Shown here one piece after another: positions 36,102-47,559 of a DNA stretch of 64,000 nt. Each line of letters starts with the position of its first letter. The stretch's first letter is position 1. The notes beneath the pieces were generated by a model. The model ran no database searches. It saw only the letters and a program-made list of their open reading frames with translations, and was not told where the DNA came from. The DNA lies in the NCBI GenBank assembly GCA_038373865.1, contig JAXGGA010000083.1, forward strand, positions 256,501 to 320,500. Direction: 5' to 3'. This stretch comes from Uloborus plumipes (lineage: Eukaryota; Arthropoda; Arachnida; Araneae; Uloboridae). Made by a program: the position numbers and the translations under genes.

Positions 36102-36151
36102 GTAAGGCTTTATCTTCGTTCTCCTTCTCTGTTAGAGTCGTTTTCCTGCTG
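36102..36151 (+). CDS. Candidate recursive-splicing exon
   Basis: A strong 3' splice site (TTTATTTCCTCTTTGTTTGTAG ending at 36101, described by position) is directly followed by GTAAGG, a 5' splice site. A second donor, CTG then GTAAGA, lies 50 bases downstream. The 50-nt segment is open in one frame as VRLYLRSPSLLESFSC. An exon that begins with its own reconstituted donor and ends with another is the arrangement known for recursive-splicing exons. It lies between the inverted arms at 33.1 and 38.4 kb, so it may be element-derived. The protein is unassigned. Confidence 0.3.
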
Positions 36152-36152
36152 G

Positions 36153-37004
36153 TAAGAATTTTTGTATGTAAGTTATTAGATACTAGTGAATTTGCTAACA
36201 TTAATTGAACCGTATAGCAGCAGAAATAGGTATCTCCAAAAAGAAATGAAAAAATTGTGTTTAAGAAAAATTCGCATTTCTGTCGCTACGAAAGTTACAA
36301 TATCTTTTCGTGGCCAGTTTCAAACAATTTCCTATTCGGCACTTTTTTGTAATAGTGGCCAATTTTTTACTCAAAGATTTATATTTTCGATTTACTACTG
36401 GTTAGAAATGCCTGAATTAATGTAAGAAATGTGTTCTTAGTATTCGGTCATAAAAATTACATCTTGAGTTTGGTGGAAAAGATGTTACCAACTTCTTATT
36501 GCCTTTTATACACCTCATAAGGTCAACTGATTTCATAGCAGAAACAGTATCAAATTCTTGACGATTTCAAAGGAAACTGCGAATGCCACGAACGAATAAC
36601 TTCGTTTAACACCCCCATCTCCTTCTCAATGCTCTTCGCATCGTGCATTTTTCTACATGTGATAATATTAAAAAATTTTATAATAACAGCAGCATCTATG
36701 TTATTTCTAGGCAGAAAATATTAAATTGCTGCTTAAAATGAAATGAAAACCGTAAAATTTAATCATTCTCGTCGCTGTTATTTTTTGTATCGGCAGTGCA
36801 AGTTTTTTTCTGTTCAAAAGAGGGGAGAGAGAGAACTTGTTTCATTTTGAGATTAATTTATTGGCGAATTGGTTATTTTACTTTTTTTTTTGTTTTTGTT
36901 TTTCGTTTCCCCCTTTACGAAAGCGTCTGCTCGTACATATTGAGGGAATTTCTTATTGCTCAGTAATAATGAAGGATTTGCCGTGCGTTTTGATCAAAAT
37001 AGAT
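36153..37004. other. Non-coding stretch
   Basis: No supported gene. The 79-codon frame at 36186-36425 shows no motif. Confidence 0.4.
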
Positions 37005-37008
37005 TTAA

Positions 37009-37523
37009 CCCATTTATGCCCAGTAGCCTAAAAACGGGACGCTTGTTAGTTACTGCATACAAAAACCTGTAACAGGTATATCATTTTACTGAAGCTGTTT
37101 TTCACAAGTTAAATAGTCCTTCAGAGAAAACCAGATAGAACCACTAGTTGGACATCAGAGTTTATTTATTGACAGCTATTTTCAGACAAATCAGTCAAGG
37201 AAAGTTCCAGCATGAGTAGCTACAGAAAGTAAGTGTTTTTTGCGAACTTATTTTTCATAAAAATAAACTATTTTAACATGATTTGCTTAAAATTGATCAC
37301 AGAAGCCTTCTGTAATGTTACTTGCAAAAGTAAAGTCAAGTAAAGTCGTATTTTGCACACATATCTGCCTAGTGTCCCATAAACAGAACGTTAAATAACT
37401 TAATAAATATGGCAACGGCGATCTATTTTACGCCTAAAATGTATGTAAACCATTCCAAGTAAGAGTTTTAAGCAGATAAAAATTGAAAAAAAAAATCGTT
37501 AAAAAAAACTTGGGCATAAATGG
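37009..37523. mobile_element. piggyBac-type MITE with TTAA duplication
   Basis: The termini CCCATTTATGCCCA and TGGGCATAAATGGG are perfect inverted repeats, directly flanked by TTAA on both sides (37005-37008 and 37524-37527). TTAA target duplication and CCC-initial ends are the signature of piggyBac. A subterminal motif recurs in related form at about 37020-37048 (GTAGCCTAAAAACGGGACG) and 37367-37388 (GTGTCCCATAAACAGAACG). It is 515 bp and has no transposase frame. It sits inside the 33.1-38.4 kb inverted repeat and so is younger than that structure if the latter is one element. Confidence 0.88.
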
Positions 37524-37527
37524 GTTA

Positions 37528-38011
37528 ATCTTCCATTGTCTAGCTGTCCACAAATGCTGTGTCACTTTGAGGGGAAGTGAGGTTCGTGAAATTGTGAGTT
37601 TGTGACAAGAGGAAGGATAGAGGGTGTGACAAGAAGTGTGACACTACGCATCCTTTTTTATAGGAATATATTCATAAAAATAGCGTAAAAGGTGACAAGA
37701 ATCTGGATAAGGATATCAAAATTGTTGTAAAAATGACATGGACAACCGCTAAGACCCCCATTGTGAGGGCAACTGACAAATCAGCCATTTTGGCAACTGC
37801 ACTCTGAACGTACAGTAGAGAAAAGTTGTTTACGTTTCAGGTCTGTTGATTGTGCAGTGTTTGAATACTTTTACATAGTGGGAATCGCGAAGCCCCCCCA
37901 CTTCTCACTGTAGTCTGAAGTTGGAGTAGTTTTTGCACAAAATGACCTAATTCACTGTCGTTCTGACATTTTTTGAAGTTCTTATTTGTTGAGAGTATAC
38001 GTAAAAAAATA
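37528..38011. other. Non-coding stretch
   Basis: No supported gene. Moderately GC-balanced, with repeated TGTGACA words near 37605-37645. Confidence 0.35.
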
Positions 38012-38385
38012 TAAATCTTTGTCCCTTCCTGAAAGTACTGTCTGATCTTCTTAGGCAGAACCTTCTGCGTATTTACGTATGCGTCAGGTCTTCTCTGATC
38101 TTACCAAAATAGAGGTGTTAGGTAAGATAACAATAAAGGGAAGAATAATAAGAAGCATTTTGAGCCGTATCAAACAACGTGGAAGAAAGCTAATTTCAAA
38201 TACATAGTTTCGTTGAATATGTCAAAAGAATGTAGCAAATGCAAGTTTTAAATTGAAATCTTCAGAAAGTAAACACCCACAACCCATCCATCCATTTTAA
38301 GTGGAACTGTTCGCGAGTGCCAGGCGCGGTTTTCACGGACGGACAGTATTTTTGATGGTAAGCGTGCGTTTATGGAGTAAATAAT
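38012..38385 (-). repeat. Right arm of the long inverted repeat (pairs with 33119-33510)
   Basis: Reverse-complement partner of the left arm at 33.1 kb. GCGTATTTACG, GTCAGGTCTTCTCTGATC, TTTTGAGCCGTAT, GCAAGTTTTAAATTGAA and GACGGACAGTA appear in the mirrored order. The outer boundary is AGTAAATAAT at 38376-38385. Confidence 0.6.
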
Positions 38386-38945
38386 AATTCATCCATGTAC
38401 TGATTGCAGCTCGGTTATTCAACTTGATGTGATCAATTTCATTTCGACAATAATCTCTCCTCCTCTCACTAATCCCTTGCAAATGCATTTATTTCCTGTT
38501 CTATACAACTATATTTCTGTTGCACAAAAATATGTTTTTCTGTGCGATTAGGCTCATTGTAGTTTATTTCAACAGTCTGTAGACAGAGAGGTTTTAGAAG
38601 TTAAAATAACTCTCAAAATTCCACGAAAATTTCATTGTTTAAATTAATCAAATTGTTTGCTTTCTACTTCAAACTTCCATTTCCATTTAATTTGAAACTG
38701 ACTGGCCATTGTTCTATGTATGATCAATAACGTAGGAATTCATGACATTTAGGCAAATCCTGTCTTTGTACTAGTCTTGATTTAAAAAAAAAAAAATCAA
38801 TTTCAGGACGTGTAATAGGTTTTCCGTTGTCGCTAAGAAAAAATGGATCCTTTTAAAATTTATCATTACTTTTACTTAGAACAAAAAACTATGCTGAATG
38901 AATTCATTGTACCCAACCAATAGTTTCAAATTCTTAACTGTCTTA
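38386..38945. other. Non-coding stretch
   Basis: No supported gene or bounded repeat. Confidence 0.4.
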
Positions 38946-39110
38946 CAAGGGCGGATCCAGAAAGTTTCCAAGGGAGGGGCTATTGATCTTTGTTACTTTT
39001 TTTATGCATACTGGTTTACAAATATTGATCTCAAAAGTTTCATTGTTGGGACTTCAATTACGAAATACTTCGGGGGAGAGTCTCAAAACTCCTTCCCCCA
39101 ACTTCATTAA
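38946..39110 (+). repeat. hAT-like terminal repeat, left
   Basis: Begins CAAGGGCGGATCCAGAAAG and continues with TTTCCAAGGGAGGGG. It matches the reverse complement of the sequence ending at 47718 over about 100 bp, including TACTGGTTTACAAATATTGAT. CAAGG-type ends with GGATCCAGAAAG are hAT-like. The flanking 8 bases (CTGTCTTA) do not match those after the right copy, so the two ends may be from separate insertions. Confidence 0.5.
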
Positions 39111-39165
39111 AACTCATGTCAAATTGCTCTTTTAGAACATCAATATCGAAAAATTACTGGTAAAC

Positions 39166-40389
39166 AAGAAGTTCTGTCAAGAACTAAACGAGCCTACTTT
39201 CCCGTACATCGACATTCTAGTATCTGATCATTATTCTCTTGATTATCTGAGACTAAAAATTATGTCAAACATACCTTTTTAGCACTTAAAGCTGATTTCT
39301 AAAAGCAAAATACACCCCTCTCATCAGATGAAATAGACACATAAAAAGTAAATAAATGAATAAATAAAGTTTTGTCGCACATTTTAAAGAATGTAACTGT
39401 TACAGTTCTTCTGTAGAAAAATTCCTCAATTGTTTTCAAAAAAAAAAAAAATAAAATAAAATAAAAGTACTAAGTACATCAAAACACATTTTGACAAAGA
39501 AAGAAAAAAAAAAAAAAACTCGTCCGTTTATAAGATGACTCGAATTTTACTTTTAATCCGTTGCCAGTTGTTAAGAGCCGTTTTTTTTAAGAATCAGGCA
39601 GTCAAAAAACTTGACATTTTTGATTTTGCTGAAAATTTCAGAATATGGTCTTTATTTAAAATTATTAAACACATGTTTTTTTATTTTATCAAAAAAAAAA
39701 ATTTTTCTTTCCGTTTTGGGAGGTCAAAGCTGGACTTAGCTCTTTTTTTCAATAAAAACATGCCAACTTAGATGAGCCAATACTTTTTGCTTTAGGAGTG
39801 AACCGTGGAACTGACAATTATTTTGTGTTCTACTATATCCCCACTAACTGTAAGTACATAAATATTTGTGGACGACTCTTGGCACAAAGATCAGAGGTCA
39901 CTCAAAGTTGTACGAAAAATAGTTTTTTAATGCAACTTTGACCGACCAAATCTTCTTGTGGAAACGGTGCACCACGGTAGTGTGTATATCAGTAAATACC
40001 CACCAAAGAGTAGTATCCAAAAATATAAAGATATGTGTGGTTGATATTTTTCTTTTTGAAATATTTGACTCTGAAGTTGCAGAAATCGCAAAATCACGTG
40101 ACTTGGAGGGTCATCATCTCCTTGCACCATGAGTGATCAGATACAAAACTAGTTGGAGTAGAAGCTTTTCTTGTCCCAGAAAAACAATCCGTTAACAAAC
40201 CTATGGCTACTCTTTCAGTTTTTGCATAATTCGGCTCTAAACTTTGAAAAATGAGTGTTTTTCGGCATTAAGAAAAAAGGCCAATTGTTTTAAAATAGGT
40301 ATTGCTATTATTTATAGCATTATTATATCCCAACTTCCTAACTAGCTGAAATGGTATCTAAAGCTGGTTATACAGTTGAAACCAAATTG
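39166..40389 (+). mobile_element. Relative of the core of the 41.5-45.3 kb element, blocks joined at TTAA
   Basis: Two blocks lie here in direct contact at a TTAA (39571-39574). Block 39166-39570 is the reverse complement of 42642-43049, and block 39575-40389 is the reverse complement of 43468-44283. In the second locus the same blocks lie on opposite sides of a 0.4-kb spacer, and each instead meets a ~1.1-kb inverted arm at the same TTAA. A 64-codon frame at 39938-40132 is kept, with six substitutions, in the second copy (43920-43726), but it matches no known family, and the similarity may simply reflect high overall nucleotide identity. Confidence 0.6.
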
Positions 40390-41511
40390 AAAATGAATTG
40401 TCGAAAATACTCAGTATACGTCAAAAACCATATTTTTTTATTTGTCCAGGAGACGTTTTTTTTTTTGTTACAGCTCTTTATTCCGTTCGGTTCCAACATG
40501 GTAAGCAATTTATGTACTTCTTGTCGTTCTAGTTGCTCTAAAACTGGAAAGTAATGTATCTTAAGTCCGATATGAAGTAATTTATCTTGTCATATCAAGT
40601 TTTTAACGTAAAAGAATATTTTGAAATGGATAATAGACCTAATCTAAAAAAAAACTTACTTGTTCAGAGCCCTCTTGCTCAATGTCATGAATGTCATCAA
40701 AAATTTCCAGACCTGCACCTAGGGGCTTTAATGTACCAAAATTTTTAAGAAGTGACATTCTGCTAAAGAGGCTTCTGATTTGTGAAAAAGTTGAGTTTTT
40801 GATGACATTCACAACATCGACCAAGAGGGTACAGCTGAACAGAAGTTTTTTTTTTTGGATTATGTTTATTGTCCATTTCAAAATATTCTTTTAGCATTAT
40901 AAACTTGATATGATAGGATATATTGCTTTATATCAGACCAAGGCTTCACTAGATAGCGTTTTATACAGGCTGCTTCATTTGATCAAAATCCTTGGGATAA
41001 AAACGGATAGATGTCGCCTAGCGACATCTATCGAATTTTGTGGTAACTAACATTATATACAAATCAGATAATAAAAGACAAAATTAAAATTTAATTTGTT
41101 GGCGACAATTTTACAATTTGGCATTCAATTCTATTTTATTATATTTTAACATCATTTAATAGCTTGTTCGATTTGCTGATTTATTCTGCATTTTAACGGC
41201 TTGTTTTAATTAGTTAGCGAATTATTTTTCATTTTGATTGATTTTAATTATAATTAAACTATGAAACGACACTGGCACCGCAGAGCGATAAATGGCGATT
41301 TTGGAACGATAGTTCCATCAAAACTTTTGATGAGTTTAGATTGTCAAATTAATTTATTTGGCGATTTTTTTACATTTTAATGGACATTTTGGAATGACTA
41401 TGGCACTAATATCTTGAAAAGCATATCAAGAATTTGTTCTCCGTAAAGCTTTTGAGAATATTTTAATAACCGAGATCTTTGGTAGTATGTACGTTTCAGT
41501 TATAGGTACGT
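40390..41511. other. Unique AT-rich DNA between related repeats
   Basis: No supported gene. Short frames on both strands around 40639-40894 lack motifs. Contains the perfect hairpin at 41006-41032. Confidence 0.4.
41006..41032. repeat. Perfect 12-bp hairpin
   Basis: GATAGATGTCGC and its exact inverse GCGACATCTATC are separated by three bases (CTA). A 12-bp perfect stem with so short a loop is unlikely by chance in AT-rich DNA. It may be the end of a repeat, two abutting termini, or a structural element. Confidence 0.6.
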
Positions 41512-42738
41512 TTTTTAGCCTACTTTCCCGTTAAAAATAAAAGAAAGACGAAAAAAGTATTAAAATTGGCTTAATGCATCTAAAAAATATCGCCAAGTTA
41601 AAAAAATAAAAAGGTAAAATGAATATCGAAAAATTAAAAATTTGAAAGTAGGGTATTGAGATGGGGAATTTGTGTGTCGGTCTGTCGGTCTGTCGGTCGG
41701 TCTGTCTGTCTGTCCCCCCCCTAATAACTTTTGAATGAATATTCCGATTTGGACAAACTTTTTTTGTTGGAAAGATCTCGGCGAGTACAGCTCATTCCCA
41801 TATTTGATTTTTCGATTTCGACAATTTTTGGTTCAACTTTGAACCGTTCAAACAACCGGTCCCGCGATGCTAACTTTTGAGTGAACAATCCGATTTGAAC
41901 AAACTTTTTTTTGTTCGAAAGATCTTATCAAGGATACTTCATTCCCGTATTTACATTTCCGATTTGAACAATTTTTCGTTCAACATTGAACCGCTCAAGC
42001 AAGCTGTCACCCCTAATAATTTTTGAGTGAACAGTCCGATTTAAATAAACTTTTTTTTTGTTCGAAGGATCTCAGCAAGGATACTTCATAACAGTATTTA
42101 AATTTTCAATTTGAACATTTTTTCGTTCAACATTGAACCGTTCAAGCAACCTTTCCCCACCTAATAACTTCTGAGTGAACCATCCGAATGGAATAAACTT
42201 TTTTTTGTTTGAAAGATCTCGGAGAGGTTCATTCCCTTATTTCGCTTTTTGGTTTGAACCATTTTTCGTTCAATATTGAACCGTTCAGAAAAAAATTTAA
42301 CATTAGCGCCTACGGGGAATTTAAGTTAAATGTTGATCCTGGAACTTAAAGTCGGATTTCCTTCAAACTAACTTTGTAAAAAAATGGTTTTGATAAATAA
42401 TGTTTGTAAAGTACTTTTCTGAATAATCTTCTGTGAGGACTCTGATTCCGACTCCGACTCCACAAACATGGCGGAAATGCAGATTCAGAAAAAAATGACT
42501 GACTGTGCAGACGATTTTTTGTTTATTTATTCATTTGTGTTATTTTATTTATTACTATTATTTTTTTTTTTTGGCAGACGATTTTTTTTGTAACAAAAGT
42601 GTTTCATTCACGAGGGCATTTTATTCTTTATTTATATTTAACAACTGGCAACGGTTTAAAAGTGAAAATCGAGACATTTTATCGACGGACGAGTTTTTTT
42701 TCCTTTCTTTGATAAAATGTGTTTTGATGTACTTTGTA

Positions 42739-42769
<31 letters not shown>

Positions 42770-45315
42770 AACGATTGAGGAATTTTTCTACGGAAGAACT
42801 GTAACAGTTACATTCTTTAAAAGGTGCGACAAAACTTCATTTATTCATTTATTTACTTTTTATGTCTCTATTTCATCTGATGAGAGGAGTATATTTTGCT
42901 TTTAGAAATCAGCTTTAAGTGCTAAAAAGGTATGTTTGACATAATGTTTAGTCTCAGATGATCAAGAGAATAATGATCAGATGCTAGAATGCCGATGTCG
43001 ATGTACGGGAAAGTAGGCTCGTTTAGTTCTTGACAGAACTTCTTGTTAACTTGGCGATGTATTTTCTTATCACCTAAGGGTGATTCTCCAAAATCCGAAC
43101 AATATAATGTCCCCGTAGGACAGCACAAAAATTATTTGACCTAGAAAGCTTTTTTTATTTTTTTAATTGTTAGAAATACTTATTCTGATGTTATTCAATT
43201 CATATTAAAGCAAGTTTTCATTTATTTTTTTCTACAAAAATTTTTGAATAGCCAAAAAGTCACCTTTTTTGCGTGTCCCACCCTGTTTCTAAAATGTAAA
43301 TAAATTATTTTAAAATTTTACGTGAACATTGCACAAATTTCACTTGTAGTGTTGAATTATGTATAGTTATGAGTGTAATATAGTGTTGTTTTACCTTATT
43401 TAAATGATTATATAATCAGGTACATCATTTTGAAGTTTGTCCCCAGATTGCATGTCCCTCTCCTGGCCAATTTGGTTTCTACTGTATAACCATCTTTAGA
43501 TGCCATTTCAGCTAGTTAGGAAGTTGGGATATAATAATGCTATAAATAATAGCAATACCTATTTTAAAACAGGTAATTGGCCTTTTTTCTTAACGCCGAA
43601 AAACACTCATTTTTCAAAGTTTAGAGCCGAATTATGCAAAAACTGAAAGAGTAGCCAGTTTGTTAACGGATTGTGTTTCTGGGACAAGAAAGGCTTCTAC
43701 TCAAACTAGTTTTGTATCTGGTCACTCATGGTGCAAGGAGATAATGACCCTCAAAGTCACGTGATTTTGCGATTTCTGCAACTTCAGAGTCAAATATTTC
43801 AATGAGCAAAATATCAACCACACATATCTTTATGTTTTTTGATACTACTCTTTGGTGGGTATTTACTGATATATACACTGCCGTGGTGCACCGTTTCCAC
43901 AAGAAGATTTGGTCGGTCAAAGTTGCATTAAAAAACTATTTTTCGTCCAACTTTGAGTGACCTCTGACCTTTGTGCCAAGAGTCGTCCACAAATATTTAT
44001 GTACTTACAGTTAGTGGGGATATAGTAGAACACAAAATAATTGTCAGTTCCACGGTTCACTCCTAAAGCGAAAAGTATTGGCTCATCTAAGTTGGCATGT
44101 TTTTATTGAAAAAAAGTGCAAAGTCCAACTTTGACCTTCCAAAACGGAAAGAAAAAAATTTTTTTTGATAAAATAAAAAAACACGTGTTTAATAATTTTA
44201 AATAAAGATCATATTCTGAAATTTTCAGCAAAATCAAAAATGTTAAGTTTTTTGACTGCCTGATTCTTAAAAAAAAACGGCTCTTAAATATAAATAAAGA
44301 ATAAAATGCTCTCGTGAATGAAACATTTTTATTACAAAAAGAAAAATCGTCTGCCAAAAATATTATTATTATTAATAATAATAAATGAATAAAATAAAAC
44401 AAATGAATAAATAAACAAAAAATAGTCTGCACAGGCAGTCATTTTTTTTTTTCTGAGCCTGCATTTCGCCATGTTTGCGGAGTCGGAGTCGGAATCAGAG
44501 TCTTCTCAGAAGATTATTCAGAAAAGTACTTTACAAACATTATTTATCAAAACCATTTTCTTACAAAGTTAGTTTGAAGGAAATCCGACTTTAAGTTCAG
44601 GATCAACATTCAACTTAAATTCCCCGTAGGCGCTAATGTTAATTTTTTTTTCTGAACGGTTCAATATTGAACGAAAAATGGTTCAAATCAAACAGCTAAA
44701 TATGGGAATGAGCCTCTCCGAGATCTTTCAAACAAAAAAAAAAGTTTATTTAAATCGGACTTTTCACTCAAAAGTTATTAGGGGTGACAGCTTGCTTGAG
44801 CGGTTCAATGTTGAACGAAAAATTGTTCAAATTGGAAATGTAAATACGGGAATGAAGTATCCTTAATAAGATCTTTCGAACAAAAAAAAGTTTGTTCAAA
44901 TCGGACTGTTCACTCAAAAGTTAGCTTCGCGGGACAGGTTGTTTGAACGGTTCAAAGTTGAAACAAAAATTATTCAAATCGAAAAATGAAATATGGGAAT
45001 GAGCTGTACTCGCCGAGATCTTTCCAACAAAAAAAAGTTTGTCCAAATCGGAATGTTCATTCAAAAGTTATTAGGGGGGGGGGGGGGCAGACAGACCGAC
45101 CGACCGACCGACACACAAATTCCCCATCTCAATACCCTACTTTCAAATTTTTAATTTTTCGATATTCAGTTTACCTTTTTATTTTTTTTAACTTGGCTAT
45201 ATTTTTTTAACTTGGCGATATTTTTTGGACTTGGTAATATTTTTTAGATGCATTAAGCTGCTTTTCCTACTTTTTTCGTCTTTCTTTTATTTTTAACGGG
45301 AAAGTAGGCTAAAAA
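41512..45315. mobile_element. Second fold-back-like transposon with ~1.1-kb arms
   Basis: The left arm (41512-42641) and right arm (44284-45315) are inverted copies whose outer ends both read TTTTTAGCCTACTTTCCCG. From outside in, each arm contains an AT-rich leader with 'cgccaagtt', a GTCG/GTCT microsatellite, a tandem array of about 135-bp units (roughly four units in the left arm, three in the right) with the word 'TTCAACNTTGAACCG', a segment with GGAGTCGGAGTC/GACTCCGACTCC, and a GCAGACGATTTT segment ending at TTAA. The core (42642-44283) contains two blocks also present at 39.2-40.4 kb. Tandem repeats in long inverted arms are typical of fold-back elements. No intact transposase is seen. 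Confidence 0.7.
41720..42290 (+). repeat. Tandem ~135-bp units in the left arm
   Basis: About four degenerate units, each with 'aacttttgagtgaac', a CGATTTGAACAAAC-like word, a run of T, 'gaaagatct', 'cattcc', then GTTCAACATTGAACCG. The last word is itself a near-perfect palindrome (GGTTCAA-TTGAACC type). The right arm at about 44650-45075 carries about three inverted units, so the arms have diverged in copy number. Confidence 0.7.
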
Positions 45316-45345
45316 TCCTTCAAGGTAGGGGCTATCGCCCCTCCC
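45316..45345. repeat. Short palindrome at the outer edge of the right arm
   Basis: Just outside the fold-back element lies an interrupted palindrome with CAAGGTAGGGGC facing GCCCCTCCCTTG across four bases. It shares CAAGG/AGGGGC words with the hAT-like end at 38946, so it may be two short abutting hAT-like ends. Confidence 0.4.
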
Positions 45346-47559
45346 TTGTATCTACTTCTGCTGTCGTATCATCACTTATTTCAAAATTTTCAATGTATCT
45401 AGTAATTTAGTTGAGATATGAACAACGTATTAATTTTTTTCCTATGAAAAAAAAGCAGTTGCTTGGAAAATTTAAAATAAGACGTAAAAGAAGCGCGTCA
45501 ACATTTTTTTTATTATTATTGCAGTGGTATGAGTGACACGGGATTTATGTAAGAAAGTTAATTTCCAGTGAAGTCGCTGACGGTAAACTAGAGCGAAAAA
45601 AAGTTTATATTCGAAAAGTACAATATTGAAAAGGAGATACAAATATTTATTCATCGCTTAATAACATCGAGCTTTTGGGGAATTACATGCATGTTTGATA
45701 ATAAGCAAATCAATGATCAAGGTTTAATATTTCTTTGCCATGTTTTTAAAAGATTAAAAAAAAAAAAAATGCCCTCCCCGTTTCACAATTGTGTTTTCTG
45801 TTTTGCTTTTCCGCTTCTGTTTGCAAGTTTTTGAAATGCGTTCTCTCAACAAAGGCATAGAAAGAAGCGCCTCTTTATATTTTCCATTCCATCTAATGGC
45901 AACAGCGAATAATATTATGATCGACAGATCGGAAACATGTAAGATTGCTAGCCGAATGAGAATACCGGAAATTTAATCATCTTTACTTTTGCGTTATTCT
46001 CTTCCTCTTGAAAAGAAAATATCTGTTTTTCTTCCTTACGTAAGAGGAGTAAAAAATATTTTGTTTTGTATTTTTTGAAACTTTTCTAGTGAATTTTTGA
46101 ACTTTTGATTGGCAATCGAATTGCATCGCGCCATTTTCCCTTCTGCTTAGATTTGTTGATATATTTAAGCTTATTATTGTTCTTCATAAATTTATTTTTT
46201 AAAGACATATTTGTTGATTTAGTATAAATTGCTTTCTTTGGAAGCGAATTCCAGTGCATCAGGATGGATGAATATTCGAGTTTTATCTTACTTGTTTAAA
46301 TTGGTAACTTGGGGGAAATTCACCGCAAAAGGGGAAGGAGGGTTAAAATTCGATAGAAACCTGAGCTTTGGACTTTTTTTTTCTTCGCTTTTTTCCTTCA
46401 CATTCGTTATATTTCCAAAGATAATTATATTTTAAAGCTTAATGGCTTACTGTTATCCTTATATGAGGATAAATTTAAAAAAAAAGTGTTTTCTTGGTAT
46501 TTGTTGCTTTAAAACAGTTAATAAATGTAGGATATAAAATTTGTTTGGGGAGGGTGGGGGGTCTAATTTCTCATATTTATTAAATTCCTGCCCTCCTACA
46601 TCGCTATATCTGGAATATTAGTTTATTTGTCGCTGTTTTCCATTTTTGAATTTTTTGCAATATTTTTCTAGAAGAACTTTTATGATTGGTTTTATTTTTT
46701 AACTTTTCAGTTTTTCTCCCAATTTAATTGGAAATCACTTCAAAATTAATTTTGTGGCAATTAAGTTATTTCTTCGTAAAGTAATGAGTCGTTTTTTTTT
46801 TTTTTTTTTTTTTGATAAGTTTGCAAAATATTTATCTAATGACGTTTTGAATATTTACTTGTTTAATTGAAAGTATACAATGAATTTATTTCTTTTCCTC
46901 AAATTCAGGTTTACTTTTCGAAGAGCATTGTGTAGTGTTTTTTGTAGAAAGCGCAGTAAAGCAATTCTTTCTTTTCTTTTTTTTTTTTTTTTTGAGTTGC
47001 TTCAAGAATTTATTTTCTATTTTAAATAAATGGTTTTTTGTCAATATTTACTTTTCTCCAGTTCAACCTTTTCGTTGAATAAAAGGAAATTTCGAAATCT
47101 TTCTTGTGCCGTTATCCGCATTCTTTCTTTTGACTGTGTCCTTTCCCTTTTTCTAAAAACATAGAAAAACGGCTTTGTAATTGTGCAAGAAGTTAGTTTA
47201 TATTTGCTTTGTTTAGATAAATATTTTATGTGTTTATTTTTTATTATCTCGATTCGAAGTATTCCTGCCTTTTTATAGTTCCTGTTTTTACATTTCTGTT
47301 ATAAATTCGAAAAAAGACTGTTGATAATATTACGATAAAATGAATGAGACCCATATGCAATGTTAGGTAAAGCAATTTTCTAATAGATCTAAATCTCAAT
47401 AGATTATTTGCTCAGGTTAAAAAGATGGTACGTTAATGTTTTGGGCATTTCTCTTCTTCCATTAAACTGTTCAGCTTTTAGCAGGGAAGAATAGCGATGA
47501 GGGCGATCCTCTTTTCCCGTAAATTTTCAATATTGAAGTTCAAAAAACTTAATTTTGGA
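45346..47559. other. AT-rich non-coding stretch
   Basis: No supported gene. Poly-T tracts near 46793-46813 and 46979-46993, and a poly-G-rich patch near 46548-46561. Short frames at 45791-45976 and 46229-46435 have no motif. Confidence 0.4.

Noticed and set aside
39938..40132. 64-codon frame repeated in the inverted copy at 43726-43920
   Set aside because: Conservation matches the high overall identity of the two DNA copies; six of 64 residues differ with no sign of selection, and no family is recognised. Kept only as a note on the repeat.
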